A stretch of DNA of 64,000 nucleotides from Canna indica (taxonomy: Eukaryota; Streptophyta; Magnoliopsida; Zingiberales; Cannaceae). A program made the position numbers and the translations under genes. Location of the stretch: positions 51,697,501-51,761,500 of the forward strand of contig CP136898.1 in the NCBI GenBank assembly GCA_034359265.1, read 5' to 3'. The notes below the pieces were generated by a model that searched no databases, was not told the DNA's origin, and was given only the letters and a program-made list of their open reading frames with translations. Below are positions 51,574-64,000 of the stretch, in pieces; the stretch's first letter is position 1, and the number at the start of each line of letters is the position of its first letter.

Positions 51574-53920
51574 TGTAAGACCTGGAAAAAAAATTCATAA
51601 TATAAAAATCTCTTTTTTTTGTGCAGCGCACTGGATCGGAGGTTAGCCGGGTCGAGCCGCGGAAATCGCCTCGAGTAGAAGGTATAACCCGACCCATGGA
51701 AATATGAAGTTGAATTAGTTCAATGGTTATTTCCTTTCTTGCTTATGATGTCTTATTAAAGTCGAGTTCGACTCATGAGTGCGGATAGGATCGGAGTCCG
51801 AATCGAACTCGGATCGAACCGAGAAGAAGTCAAGTCAGGTGAGGGGCAAATGGGTCATTGGATGAGGGGAATAAAACCCCTCACCCAAGCCACCCATGCG
51901 GCTCAAAGAGAGAGCCGCACGCAGCCCATCAAGAGGGAGAAAGGGAGAGAGGAGGAGGAGATCTTGTCGGCACCGAGTTCGCGACGATGCTCGAGGAGTT
52001 CGAAATCTCATTTCATCAAGATTTCTTCGCGATCCAATTCAAGGTGAGTGGTTAGAGTAGATGTTAAGGGGAGGCGGGTGGTCGGGCCCATAGAGTTTGA
52101 AATCGAGGTTTTCTCCGCAAGTTTTGCCGATCGGGTTGTTTCCCCATGTTAGATTTTTAAATCGTTGTACATACTATGATTTCATGTTTGAAAACATGTT
52201 GATTTCTCACTTTAAGGGGCTGGTCGACTTGAGGAAAAAGGGGGAAGGTCATGCCGAAATTTTCCCCAATTTCCTCGCATGTCTCGCAACTCACGTATCG
52301 ACTTGTATTCATTTTGTTTTCGGTTTTGGATTGATGCTCGAGTGGATGCCGCAGCCAAGTTCACCACCTCTAGAGGGTTTGACCGAGCATGGTCATCATC
52401 CTGCTCGAGTTGGCCGAGCAGTTGAAGGGGGAAAAGTTGGGCTGTTTATATTGGATTGTTGGATCTCTTATTTTATCGCATTAACTCGCACCTTCATGTT
52501 TAAATGTCAGATTAAATTTAAAGTTTATGTTTACTGTTCTACTGGTTAATATGCATAAATTCTAGCCCCTTCCCATATGGATGGTTTGGCTGAGCAAGGT
52601 TTACCTTGCTCGAGCTTCGGCCGATCAAGGGAAAGGGGGAGGAAACGAACGATTTTGTGTAGTTGTTCATATCCCTCCGCTTAATGTTTATTCATATTCA
52701 TGTTAATATTAATCCATATTCATGTTGTGATTTATTGGGATAGATCTATATTATCATTTTGGAAACATTCTTGCCAATGCTTATATGGTATATGTAGTCA
52801 AGAAAGGTTTCATTTAATTGCTCATATCATGTTTAATTGTTGTTATGCTTAGTGTATGTTCCATATTGGTTTAACCTCTACATTACTTAATTTTTATTTT
52901 GGTTCTTCATGATGTTACTATCCGTAATTAATTTGGTAAGTGATGTGGAAATGGTAGGTCGAGTGCCTACATAGTCGGCGAGTTCTCTCGTTCTAGGAAG
53001 AATGGGTTAGATAACATGTAGGACATTGCAAGATGCATAGTATATATGAAAACCTAGCTAGGAAATGACACAACTTCTAGGACTTCTAGTATTCATTTTT
53101 GGAAACCTAAAACTATTAGGTGTACACATTTTTGGAAGAGCACCACTAATTTTTTGACCCTACAGACCGGATTAGGGTCGGATACGGGCAACCGCCCGAA
53201 GTGTATATAAGGAAACCCTAGGACATTTGACTATGTGATGTGCTTGAGATGGTCCGCCGAGAAGCGTGGAGGTCGGAAATGACCAATGCTTAGCTTGGCC
53301 AGTGATTGGGTCTTGAGATGCACCAGCGGGCCCGCTAGGTGTCAGACCCCAGTTGGGTGGGACTAGTTATCCCTACCCCAGACGGTGTCCTGAGACTAGT
53401 AGACGATCCTAGTCGATGGCCCGGGATTCCATATTTATATCTTGATATGATGTGGCCGAACGGCCACTGTGATTCTACCTTGTATGGTAGGGCCAGTTGT
53501 AGTCGGGATTCTTACACCATAAGTAGGCCTTAAGGGTCGGATGCCAGGTGGCAAGGTTAGGCCATTATGGCAAGTTTCTCCTATATGATTTATACAGAAT
53601 GACCCACGGGGTCGATAGTCTCATCAAAAAGTAGCTTACCTCCCTGATTATATTCTATGTTGTTTATATGTTATGCATGACTAACTGCAGATTATGTGGA
53701 GGTTCGAAAGAACTGCTCACTGACTCCCAAGTGGACTCACGGTTTGTTTCCTTTGTTTTTGCAAAGCATGATCAGTGATCGAGGCTTGTCGTCATGCTGC
53801 AGCTGGAGGGCACGTGGTGGTGTCATATCTCATAGCGGCGTCCTTTGGTCATAGTCCAGTGTCTTGTAGTAGTTATTTTTCATTTCTACACTAACAGTTA
53901 TGGGGGGGGAGGGAGATTGT
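51574..53920 (+). repeat. Gypsy 2 3' LTR, right border approximate
   Basis: Starts TGTAAGACCTGG right after the polypurine tract aaggggggaaagt (51561-51573). Contains ggaggttcgaaagaactgctcactgac and ttgcaaagcatgatcagtgatcgagg, homologous to 25258-25350. The end around gttatggggggggaggg is not cleanly defined and no second LTR or TSD was found. Confidence 0.75.
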
Positions 53921-54278
53921 TGGCCGGGTTGTGTCAGCAATTGTCTCGTGACGGAGGCCCTAAAAATCCTTATTCGACCTACACACTAGGGGGCTTGGTA
54001 CCCTCTCACCGCCACACGATTTGAAAGCAAGCCCAGGTTAACGAGACCACCTCAAACGCTTCAATCAAAGGATTTGCCTAAAACAAAGATTTTTTTATTT
54101 AAGGAAAGCCAAAGGATATTAAACAACTAAGTAAAGCATACAAATCACTGGATGAGCCCATAAAGGGCTAACAGTTAAAAGGCCCCGAGGGGCAATAATT
54201 CTTTACAGACCAAATAAAATGACCCGTATACGGGCAATCCAATGAAATTAATTGGCCTCGGTTGTTGCAACATGATGT
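53921..54278. other. Unassigned repeat DNA
   Basis: No coding capacity. Contains gttgttgcaacatgatgttg next to the following LTR. Confidence 0.4.
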
Positions 54279-55410
54279 TGTTCAAATATCCACACTATAA
54301 GGAGGGGTTGAATAGTGTTGGATTAAAACTACGTTCAATTCAAACCCGAATGCAACCAAATCTACATGCGACTAATTTAGATGCTTTGGCAAGTATGAAT
54401 ATCAAATAAGAGCAAGCTATCATGACAATACAAACACAAGTAATTATAGTGGTTCGGCCAACCGCCTACTCCACTACCTTGGATCCACACCAAGGACTTC
54501 TAACCAATTCCTTTATAGATTTAGTGTTTCCCTTTGAATACAAATGATGACTCACTTCTCAACCCTTTGAGAAGGCATCATCCCTATTCACCTAGGCAAA
54601 ACACAAATCTACAAAGTGAACCCTAAGATGTTTACCTAGAACACCTTGCAAGCTATCGATGAAAACCTTGTTTAATAACAAAGAAAACAAGTTCTAAAGG
54701 AGCAAAAGAATAAACCAAACAAGAGTGCTCCTTGCTTAGCCTCCAACTCGTCAAGTCGTAGAGCTCGAATCAAAGCCGGAGTTGAGGCGGGAAGAACGCT
54801 TCGAGTAGATGAATGATCGTCGAAGCTTGCGCATTGAAATCCATTTAGGAAGGCTCAAATCTCTCTTGAAAAAGCTTAGTGAATGATTAAGAAGGTTAAA
54901 TGAAGGTTGGTGAGGGGTATTTATAACCCCTCACTCGGCTAGGGCACCAAACGGGCATTTTTCAGCCCGTTGGCGTCGCCCGATCACTGGCTCGGTCGAA
55001 GGTTGATCGACCGAGCAAGCGAGCGCCCCAGCGACCAGAGCCCTCTGTGCATTCTGGGCTCTGGTCGATCGATCGCCCCTGCGACTAAACCTGGGAATCG
55101 CCCTTTTTTTGCTTATTTCTTCTCATGAACTTTGTTTCCGGGTTCCGTTTCTGAGTTTTGACTTGGATAATATTACAATCAAGTTTGGGATGTATTCCTA
55201 GAGTCATATTACATGATTTCTATTTCTAATCCTAGATTTTCTACGCGATCATCGTCGGAGCCATTTTTGACGTTTTTGGTATTTTCTCGAACGAAGTTTG
55301 CACGCATATCACAACATCAACCTGAACTCAAAACTACACAAATGCATTAGTTTCATGTTTGTTATCATCAAAATAGAGATCAAAGCCAAAGGGCAACCCT
55401 TGGGCCAACA
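54279..55410 (-). repeat. SIRE-like copia 3' LTR, antisense
   Basis: Ends GGGCCAACA at 55410, followed by atctccccctttttgatgatgg, the complement of the classic SIRE/Maximus PPT. Homologous to the solo LTR at 17179-18335 throughout (atagtggttcggccaaccgc, ggtatttataacccctcac, GATCGACC block at 54985-55080). Confidence 0.82.
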
Positions 55411-55699
55411 ATCTCCCCCTTTTTGATGATGGCAAACAAAACATAAAATTTTATCAATTCTAAGTATTCATTTGTGAGTTCTTGATAAGCCATATAGAAA
55501 ACTAACATAGACTAACATATGCTCCCTCTATCAACATGCATATCTAACTTATGACTCTCTCTATCTATATGCATCATAAAATAAATGTGATCATGTCTTT
55601 TTTTCCCCTTTTGACATCAATCAGAAAGGGCAAGAACCAAGGTACTATTAATGAGTTTCATCAAGAAAATCGAGAAATCCATAAAATCAAGTATCATCG
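55411..55699 (-). other. SIRE-like 3' internal remnant
   Basis: PPT complement and ctccctctatcaacatgcatatct-type repeats. Interrupted at 55700 by another LTR. Confidence 0.5.
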
Positions 55700-57814
55700 T
55701 GTTGGGATGGAAGAAGAAGAAGCACAGCGGAAAAAAGCAATTTTAAAAGATTACAAACTATCCCAAAACCAGCTATCAACTTTAACAATATATCTTTAAG
55801 GAATTAAATCTACGAGTAGAAGAAGATGATATACCTTATACCTCGGATGGTAAGGTTGTTCCTATCCCCATTTCAAGACGTCCAAGCGCACGTCCTCCAA
55901 TGGAAGGTCCACACCAAACGCCTCACAACCAAGGGACAACGAACACCAAGACCCGTTGTGGCTCAACGAAGAGGGAAAATCAACCCCAAAATGCACCTAG
56001 GTGAAGTCGGCCCTTCCACCAAGAATCGAGCACCAAAAGGGAGGAAGAGGGGATGAGAAAACCACGGAACGAGGAAGAAGATGAAGGAATACCTCGTTGT
56101 CCTCCTTGGACTCCTCCAAGAAGATGAAGGAGATGACACACCCAAGAGGAAGAGACGTCCAAATCGGCTTCACAAACCTGGGAAGGAGGAACTTGATGGC
56201 CAGCCACCCATGGAGATTAAGAAGAGCTCTTTGAAGTCTTGGTCTTCAAGAAGCTTCTCAAGAATCCAAGCCTTTGCTCCTCTCCAAGATCTCTAACCAA
56301 TTTATTTAACCCCTCTCAATGGAGGTTAGATCATCTATTTATAAGATGAGTAGGTGGCCCCCATGGTGGACCCCCCCCATTTTTAAATCCTCTCCTCGGA
56401 ATTTTTCGGGGTTTGCCTCCAAATCAATAATTTATATTTAATGGATTTATAATTAACTCAAAAGTAATTAAATTCAACTAAATATAAACTTTAATTTATC
56501 TCTACAAATTAAATTCTTATTGACTAGGATTTATCATGTGCCAATCCCTACAATTTAGGGATGCCCTACAAATTAGGGTTACCGAGGAACTCCTTCCTCG
56601 CGTATTCGTTCTTATAGAAAATATATTTCCTATCATGTTTGTAAATGAGATCCGTGATCATGTTGCAGCATGTCCATGCTAGTAGACATATAGTGTCGCA
56701 TTCGGACTTTATCTCATAAGGTCCGTTACGAGATTAGCTTGTTGTGCGTGACCCATTGGGCCTCACACTAAGCCAGTAGTGAGTTGTGTATAACTGAGAG
56801 TAGGATCTGATAGAATGACTTCTATTCGAATCTTATGAGCCACCACTAAAATCCCTTTAGTGTGGTCGTGAGAGACTCCACTCATAAGTCAAGATTGACA
56901 TCTAGCAATCTGTCATGACTACTCGGATAGTGTGAGGTTCAATCTATAGGGATCGAACGCCCTTGGGTGACCAGTTACCATGCAACAAAGTCCCTCAGTT
57001 ACAATGTCCCGAAGTCGGCTAGGGTACGGAAGAAGTGTCAAAACCTAATATCGATTCATATGTATTCCACCCGCCAAGATGTCGTCTCAATAATGAAATG
57101 TCAAAAACATCTTCCTGACTTTCATGTCTACTCTAGCCAGATATTCCCAAGTCGACAATTGTAGGGACACATAGGATGTTATCTCCTCTCACTAGCTAGG
57201 AGTAATCGATTCTATGTTGGTTGCTCACCTACCTCCATGAATGTTTCCTCATGCCCAGTAATATCCGGCACATGACGCTGAGGGCCATATAGGGATAAAA
57301 CCAAAGCAATGGGTTGTCACTCACAAGCTAACCATGACAACCTCGGGTCCAAGGACTGCTTGCACCTAATATCACCCAAGGAACATCCTACTGACACTCA
57401 TGTAAGGATTCCATTCTATGTTCATCGTGTAGGTCCGTTCAGTGAACTCATTCCCTAATGAGCACTTGCACTTGTACATTAATGATGGCTCATAGGTAAC
57501 TGTGAGATCAGCTACCCCCTATCGTATAGGGCATGTACTAAGTGCAGTAGTCTATCCGGAATCATCGATCCCCTAATTGGTGATCCTACGACTAGGAATA
57601 TTTAGAACAGGGGCATCTGGATTCCAAGTCTCATTGGCATGATCTCATCATGGCCTTAGAATCAATTGCCCGAGTTCATGGGGTTCATCACAATCTAATA
57701 TATACAAAATATAAATGCAACATATGATGAAAAGATGCATCATATTATTCATTAACCATAAATAGTTTCCTACACATCAACATATGATTAGCTCAAGAGC
57801 ACTATTTCTTTCCA
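55700..57814 (-). repeat. 3' LTR of TNT1-like copia element C, antisense, apparently complete
   Basis: Starts TGTTGGGATGG and probably ends ...CTTTCCA at 57814, next to tcccacttgcac (complement of a GTGCAAGTGGGA polypurine tract). About 2.1 kb. It is the only copy in the window that seems to span the whole LTR, and it shows what is missing from the copies at 35579, 37373 and 42235. Confidence 0.7.
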
Positions 57815-60235
57815 TCCCACTTGCACTTGTAGCCAATCATTGCGATATTTAATACCCATACAACTTAAGTGGTGATCGAACTGCTGTTGTGTGGGGGCTT
57901 TGTGAATGGATCTGCTATATTATCTTTTGTGTCGATACGTTCGACATTTATATCACCACGTGCAAAGATCTCTCTGATCAAGTGATACCGCCTTAGGATG
58001 TGTTTTGATTTATGGTGGGATCTAGGTTTCTTTGCTTAAGCAACAGCCCCAGTGTTATCACAATAAACGGGGACCAGATCGACAACCCAGGAATAACACC
58101 CAGCTAAGAGATAAATTTCTTTATCCACACTCCTTCCTTTGTGGCTTCACTTGCAACGATGTACTCAGCTTATATCACAGAGTTGGCCACAGTTCCTTGC
58201 TTGGAACTTTTCCAACATACTGCGCCACCATTCATAGTAAACACATACTCAGAAATGGATTTACTATCATCCGGGTCTGATTGGAAGCTAGAATCTGTGT
58301 AGCCCTCTAGTTTAAAATCTGACCCACCATAAATCAGGAGAACATCTTTAGTCGTTCTCAAGTACTTAAGAATGTTCTTTACGGCTTTCCAATGTTCCTC
58401 TCCAGAATTCGCCTGAAATCTACTAGTTACCCCTAGGGCATAAGCGACATCAAGCCGAGTATATAGGATGCTTCACCCAAGTCTTTCATGGAGAAGTTTT
58501 TGGATAACCATGCTTTCACTGACTGGAGCAGAGGAACATCATTCCCCATGAGTAGTATGTCATCCACATACAGCACAATAAACACAACGACGCTCCCACT
58601 AATCTTTTTATAGACACAAGGTTCGTCTACATTTTTTATGAAGCCAAACTCTTTGACTGTCTCATCAAAACGAATGTTCCAACTCCTCGGTGCTTGCTTG
58701 AGTCCATAAATGGACCTTTGCAGTTTACATACCTTCTTCGGTCCTACCAAAAGCACAAAACCTTCCCGTTGGGTCATATAGACCTCTTCCTAAAGTTCAC
58801 CATTGAGGAATGTAGTCTTGACATCTATCTGCCAGATCTCGTAGTCATGATATGCAGCAATGGCTAGCATTATCCTAATGGACTTGAGCATGGCTACAGG
58901 AGAAAAAGTTTCATCATAGTCAAGACCTTGCCTTTGAGTGAAACCTTTTGCTACCAACCTGGCCTTATAGGTCATCACTTGGCCATCAGCTCCAATCTTT
59001 CTTTTAAAGATCCACTAACACCCTATAGGAGTAACTCTTTCGGGTAAGTCAACCAAAGTCCAAACTTGGTTGGTGAACATTGAGTCAATTTCTAATTTCA
59101 TTGCTTCCTGCCATTATTTGCAATCAGCATCCTTGATTGCCTGATCATAAGATTGCAGATCAACGAATTCCTGGCCATTCTCAATGGTCAGGAATAATCT
59201 TTCGGGTTGTCTACGCAATCTCCATGATCTTCGAAGAGTGGTGGGAGGTAGTGTTTCTGTGGTTGGTTCTTCCTGTGGACTTTCCACGAGTGGTTGCGAT
59301 TTTGCTTGTGGTTGTTGAACTTCATCAAGCTCAACATCTCTCCCACTCCTACTTTCCTCGATAAACTCTTTTTTTAAGAAAGTGGCATGCCTACTGACAA
59401 ACACCTTTTGATCAGTTGACGAGTCAAAATGATACCCTAAACTCTTTTTAGGATACCCCATAAATCTGCACCTGGTTGATTTAGCATAAAGCTTATCTGA
59501 CTCTAATTTCTTGACGTACGCGGGGCAACCCCAAATCTTGAGATGCATCAAACTTGGTTTCTTGCCACTCCATATCTCATATGGTGTACCGGAGACAAAC
59601 TTTATGGGAGCCCTATTCAATAGGTAGATAGTTGTTTCAAGCACATATCCCCAAAATGAAATCGGGAGATCAGAAAAGTAAAGCATAAACCGCATTATGT
59701 CTAACAATGTGTGATTCCTCTTTTCAGATACTCCATTATATTGTGGTGTGCCTGGAGGGGTCCATTCGAAGACAATCCTATTGTCTTTTAGATAATGTAG
59801 AAACTTAGTGGATAAGTACTCACCACCTCGATCTGATCGAAGGGTTTTAATATTTTTTTCTATTTGTTTCTCAACCTCGGCCTTATACTCTTTGAACTTT
59901 TCAAAAGTATCAGACTTATGTCTCAACAAGTAGACATATCCATACCTTGATCTATCATCTGTGAACAGGATAAAGTAGGAATACCCACCTCTGGCTTGAG
60001 TTATCATTGGTCCGCAAATATCTGTGTGGCTAGCTCTAACAACTGAGTAGCCCTTTCACTACACCCAGTGAATGAGGACTTTGTCATTTTTCCTTTGAGA
60101 CATAATTTACAAGTTGACATCGATTCAAAATCGAACGGGTCAAACAACTCGTCTTTGTACAACTTGTTAATCTGGATAGTCTTCAAGGGAGGAGCGATCA
60201 ATGGTAACATTTGCAAAGAAAGCTCTAATAAATAA
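57815..60235 (-). pseudogene. Copia element C pol: GAG-pre-integrase, integrase, RT, RNase H (antisense)
   Basis: In minus-strand order. GAG-pre-integrase CKLCLKGKMTKSSFTG (60130-60060). Integrase in a 297-codon open stretch (60007-59114): FTDDRSRYGYVYLL, TLRSDRGGEYLSTKFL (second Asp), QYNGVSEKRNHTLLD (Glu), WGCPAYVKKL. RT: KARLVAKGFTQRQGLDYDET, QIDVKTTFLNGEL, then KLQRSIYGLKQAPRSWN and VLYVDDILL (YVDD intact). RNase H: LEGYTDSSFQSDPDDSKS. The only breaks are a few stops or shifts (about 60004, 59110-58980, 58785, 58433, 58160). It is the best preserved copia polyprotein here; gag is missing. Confidence 0.9.
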
Positions 60236-62394
60236 TGAACATACTAGGATTGATCGACCTAAAAACTCTACCCATCCTAATGCACTCTAATGTCATACTG
60301 TTCAAGATCCCCTAGATAAACTATACAGGTTTGCAGCACAGTACGGGTGTTAAATTGTGATGCTTGTGCTTTCTCTTGCGAGTGAGGAGGTTATTAGGAA
60401 AATAAGGTTTCTTAGTTCGAGGTGTCATCTGCAAGAATATTTTGAGACCATGCATAAATGATTAATCATAAAGATAGATGATGCATGCAACCTAGAGCTA
60501 AATGAGAATGCATCATGTTTAAACAAAGTAAGTGCAAAAATCCTTCTTTTTAACAAAAAAAAAAACTTTCTTCCTTTTTAAACAACAAAACATAATTTAA
60601 AATAAACCCTTCAATTGTTGTCTAAATGATATTGACATGATAATTTAGATACTATGAAAACAAACAAGGTCAAGAACAAAAAATAAAAGAAATCAAATCA
60701 ATTTTTTTTTAAATCCCCCCCCCCCCCTCTTTATTCCTTTTAATAAGCATGATACCCAAACCTAAGTAAAAATGCCTCTAATATTTAAAAGGAAAGGTTT
60801 TTATGGAGGTATTTGAAATGAAGCTCCTAAACTTGATGAAATATGATTTTCGCATTTTCTAGGTACTCATATTAAAACAAATCATGGAAATAACAAAGAA
60901 ACTTGATGAATAAGTATATGAAAATGAAACTACCAACATGTTGAAACCAACACATGGGAGTGAAGAATGAGGTATCTACACAACTAACATGAAGAAGTCT
61001 TAAAGAACTAGCTAGGGCATGATGAACTTGCCTCTAGAATGCAAAGGAGACTCCAAAACCAATCAAGAAGTCGGCTAATAAGGGTGGAGGAGCCCTAGTT
61101 TCGGTTTTAAGAGGTTTAGGTAAGTGGTTGGGATGGAAAGACTCCGCCAAATGGACAATTCAGATGAGTTCATGTCCGCTGATCGGTGCGTCGGTCGCAG
61201 ATCAAGCGACCGACATATATAATTTCTGTTTAATCCTTTTGTTTTTACAAATGATGGTTTAGAGAATTTATAATAAATTATATACTCATCATAATTTTAC
61301 GGAAATTTTACCACTTAAACTAGATTTGATGAGTATTACATAGGCTCAAGAATCACTCAAAAATGAGTTTTCTAGATATTTCTAAAAATTCCTGAATATG
61401 TAGTGGCATTCTTGTAAATTTTTGGATCTGCATGAAAATTCTCAAATTCTGATAATAATTTTCGGTAGAACCGATATATGGTTATTTCTCCCTATTGTAG
61501 GAAGCTTTGAGTCAAACTAAATTTTCTACAAGGATTTTGTGCAATTTTAGTCAAGTGGTCAACATGTTACTAAGAAATTTTCTAATTTATATTTTCCTAC
61601 GTACTCATGAATTTTCATGTAATTACATTTATACACTCACCGTGAGCAAAGAAATAAGTGAGTCTACATTCTAAAGAATTTATGCACCATGTGTAACACA
61701 TGCTTCATTTTGACATATTTTTCAATTTTGCATGCGTTCTTGGAATTGATAAGTTTCTTCCTAACATGAATTCAAGCTTGCAAGTAGTTTAGTTGTAAGT
61801 AGCAAGAAAATCTTATCACTAGAAAGTTTATAAACTAGAGTAAAGAAGGAATTCAAGTTAATTTCTCAAATAGGTTAATTTTGCCAACTAGTGGAGATTC
61901 ATGGCCTCAAAGTGAACAAAAAAAAATGAAGAAAATGTCTAGATCAAGACCTCGGTCCTTCATATAGTTGAGAACCTAAATGGCCACAATTAGCCTAGGT
62001 TACAAAACCAAATGTTGCAAAGACCCATTATAGGTCATTGAGGTCTCCTTGGAGACCGGGAATTCAAACAATAGCATTATTATCAAAATGATTCTTATAA
62101 GAATGATAACTTGATTTTTGTGTTTTGCATTCCAATCAAACTAATCATTAAGCGATGGTGTGAAATATACTTATATCACATTTTCCATACCTACAGCATC
62201 ATGATTTGAAGTTGCAACCTCACATGGATTTCTATATTTGCATCCCAGGTCAACTTTAGTATTTCCTTCATTTCTCATTTTCGCGTGGTATCTTCTCCTA
62301 CAAAAGAAGATGACACTTTTGGTACCCAAATATCTTTGGGTCTATGATGGTTAGTAGACTTAGTAACCCATAATGTCTTAGCTCCACTTGTGTT
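60236..62394. other. AT-rich, repeat-like DNA without recognised coding sequence
   Basis: Poly-C (about 13) at 60715-60727. A GGTCG/CGACCGAC-rich patch at 61180-61215 resembles the SIRE LTR block. 62200-62394 probably continues the antisense SIRE gag (WVPK-like region) in broken frames. Confidence 0.4.
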
Positions 62395-63460
62395 CATTTT
62401 GAAGGCACAATCGTAAATAGCATGTCCATATGTACCACAACAAAAATAATATCAATTAAATTTTTTGCTTTCTTTCCTTCTATGGTTATGAGACTTATGA
62501 ATAGCATGCTTAACATATGTATGATTATGAGTATTTTTTAATGATATATTTTTCTTATCAGATTTCTTATCATGAGTGGTATTCTTGACTTCATTTATTC
62601 TTTCATTTAAGGCATTAATTTCATCTTTCAAAAGTTCTATTGAGTTATGCATGCTATGTAATTGAGAGTTCAAAATATTGTTGTCACTTTTGATTTTTGA
62701 ATTCTCAAGTTTCAATTCTTCATTTTTTACTCTTATTTTATTCAATGTACTGCTAAGTTTTGAGTTTTCTTTATTTCTTCTTGTGAGTAGCTCATACAAT
62801 TTTCTACATTCATTTTCTAATTCATCATATGGCATACCATGTGGATTTGATAAGCTAACATGACTAGAAGAATGAGTAGAGAGTACCTCATCATGTTTGA
62901 CATTGGAAGTGACTTCATAATCATGGATGGATGGTGCTTCAAGTGAACGAGAAGTGGAAGTGTAAGCACTTGACTTCTTTCTCGGTTTATTCTTCATAGT
63001 AAAGCATTTTTTCCTTATATGCATGGCATACTATCTTTCTTTTTCGACTCTTGAAGCTACTCCTTTGGCTAGAAGAGCTATGGACATCAAAGTAAAAATT
63101 AGGAGTAGATAAATGACTATTGTCATCACTACCTTCATTTGAAGTGCCAATCTCTTTAGTCTTGGCAAGGTACTATGCATGCCTTTTTCAAAAATTTCAT
63201 TTGGTAAGGTACAATATATGAGATTCATGGCTTGTGCATTTAACATGAATATCTCAATCTCATTTTCATTCCAAGTATGCATTTCATTCATAGGTTCAAC
63301 ATATTTGGTTTTTATCATGTTGAAAACATTTAAGCTTTGAGTTTTTAGGAAAGTGTACATTCTACCATTCCAAAGCCTAAAGTTAGACTCGTCGAACCTA
63401 GGGATGTAGGAACTACCGTCTCTAGTGCCATTTTTGGATCCAAGCAAATTGTAGTAGAGA
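62395..63460 (-). pseudogene. SIRE-like copia gag (antisense)
   Basis: The minus strand from 63447: PRFDESNFRLWNGRMYTFLK then NENEIEIFMLNAQAMNLIYC (UBN2-type gag). A second open stretch 63024-62452 has KKCFTMKNKPRKK, a long coiled coil (ELENECRKLYELLTRRNKEN, ELKLENSKIKSDNNILNSQL) and a His/Lys-rich tail. Beyond it is a zinc-knuckle-like CCGTYGHAIYDC (62435-62400). The order PBS - gag - coiled coil - knuckle fits SIRE/Maximus. A frameshift separates the two halves. Confidence 0.85.
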
Positions 63461-63483
63461 TGGTTAAATCTCAGCTACGACCC

Positions 63484-63495
63484 GCTCTGATACCA
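63484..63495 (-). other. Primer-binding site (initiator tRNA-Met)
   Basis: Minus strand TGGTATCAGAGC, a perfect copia PBS, two bases from the LTR start at 63498. Confidence 0.9.
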
Positions 63496-63497
63496 AA

Positions 63498-64000
63498 TGT
63501 AAGTGAAATGAACACACTAGAATGGGGTGAATAGTATTTTCCACTATTTTTTACGCTATGTTCTATTCTTTAACCAGTTGTCGATTTTTGTGCCTAGCAA
63601 GCTTGAATAACCCTCCAATGATGACGCACTTCAAGATGAGGGATCAAGAGGCTAGGTATGAGAGAAATGCTCAATGAAAACTTAGAGGATGCAAAGATTA
63701 ACTCAAGAGAAGCTTAGGGCATCGGTGATAGCTAGGGATGTCCACTATTCGGGTTACACTGAACTGAACCAAAAAACCGAATCAAATTATTCGGTCTGGT
63801 TCGGTTTCAAAAATATCAAGTTCGATTCTTGACCCGAATCGAACTCGAGCATGGTATTCGGTTCCTGAAATTCGAGAACCGACCCGAACCGAAAACTGAA
63901 TTATAATAAAAAAAAATATTTTTCTATTACTGTGTTCGGGTAAGTTAGGGTTTATTTCCAAGTCACATTTCTCCTCTCCCGACTCCGGAGCCTGGCGCCT
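63498..64000 (-). repeat. 5' LTR of the antisense SIRE-like element, with internal deletion and insertion
   Basis: Starts TGTAAGTGAAATG like 33622. After gttgtcgattttt (63590) it jumps to gcctagcaagcttgaa, which in the 33622 copy lies about 480 bp further on, so that stretch is deleted. From 63738 a foreign repeat interrupts it. The LTR runs off the window. Confidence 0.75.
63738..64000. mobile_element. Transposon-like insertion in the LTR (left part only)
   Basis: The LTR phrase gtgatagc breaks into tagggatgtccactattcgg, followed by repeated ttcggttcgg/gaaccgaa motifs, as in many plant hAT-type non-autonomous elements with a TAGGGATG-like terminus. The other end is outside the window, so the class is tentative. 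Confidence 0.45.

Noticed and set aside
1..64000. CRISPR arrays, tRNA, rRNA, bacterial operons or riboswitches
   Set aside because: No regularly spaced short repeats, no cloverleaf or rRNA core noticed, and the eukaryotic context makes operons inapplicable. A tRNAscan/Infernal run would be needed to exclude small RNA genes fully.

Overview
This window looks like nuclear DNA of a flowering plant. The evidence is one spliced, GT-AG intron-containing gene for a chloroplast enzyme, together with plant-type Ty1/copia and Ty3/gypsy retrotransposons (copia PBS complementary to initiator tRNA-Met), Mutator-like (MULE) elements, a CACTA terminus and AT-rich intergenic sequence. The exon sequence reminds me of monocot homologues, but I cannot name the genus.

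Host gene: the only host gene I can support is on the minus strand at the left edge. Four exons (10403-10191, 10125-10061, 9958-9868, 1025-937) join in phase to encode the N-terminal half of a UbiE/MenG-type methyltransferase, the plastid demethylphylloquinone methyltransferase MENG. It starts with a Ser/Thr/Arg-rich transit-peptide-like region and carries the SAM-binding motif DLCCGSGD. Its third intron is 8.84 kb. It holds a copia element with 5-bp target duplications (CCAAC), into which a second, gutted copia element and a long-inverted-repeat MULE have inserted. The 3' exons lie beyond position 1.

Layout: 1-10.56 kb is MENG with its TE-filled introns. 10.6-10.8 kb is a near-perfect hairpin repeat just upstream of the gene. 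11.1-16.5 kb is an AT-rich tandem duplication whose two copies each carry a different MULE at a different position, so each copy shows the empty site of the other; the second MULE is a Pack-MULE with GC-rich captured sequence. 16.5-25.6 kb is gypsy (chromovirus-like) LTR and pol sequence, in both orientations, with nested copia LTRs (one a solo LTR with TSD GAGAC). 25.6-35.6 kb holds AT-rich low-complexity DNA, a CACTA terminus, antisense Tat-like gag with a (GAA)n poly-Glu tract, a low-copy-looking stretch, a sense gag-like pseudogene, a degenerate minisatellite, a protease fragment and a copia LTR. 35.6-43.6 kb has opposed ~2-kb copia LTRs forming a large palindrome, followed by a decayed sense element. 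44.4-48.1 kb is a deleted SIRE/Maximus-like copia. 48.6-53.9 kb is a second gypsy pol plus 3' LTR. 54.3-64 kb is antisense copia (LTR, RNase H, RT, integrase), then SIRE-like gag, PBS and LTR invaded by another repeat.

All transposon proteins seen are broken by stops, frameshifts or deletions, so the region reads as an old, layered repeat graveyard beside and inside one conserved gene. I see no CRISPR array, rRNA, tRNA or bacterial-style operon, and nothing that demands an entirely new system. The most informative structures are the TE-stuffed MENG intron, the reciprocal empty sites in the tandem duplication, the Pack-MULE cargo and the LTR palindrome.
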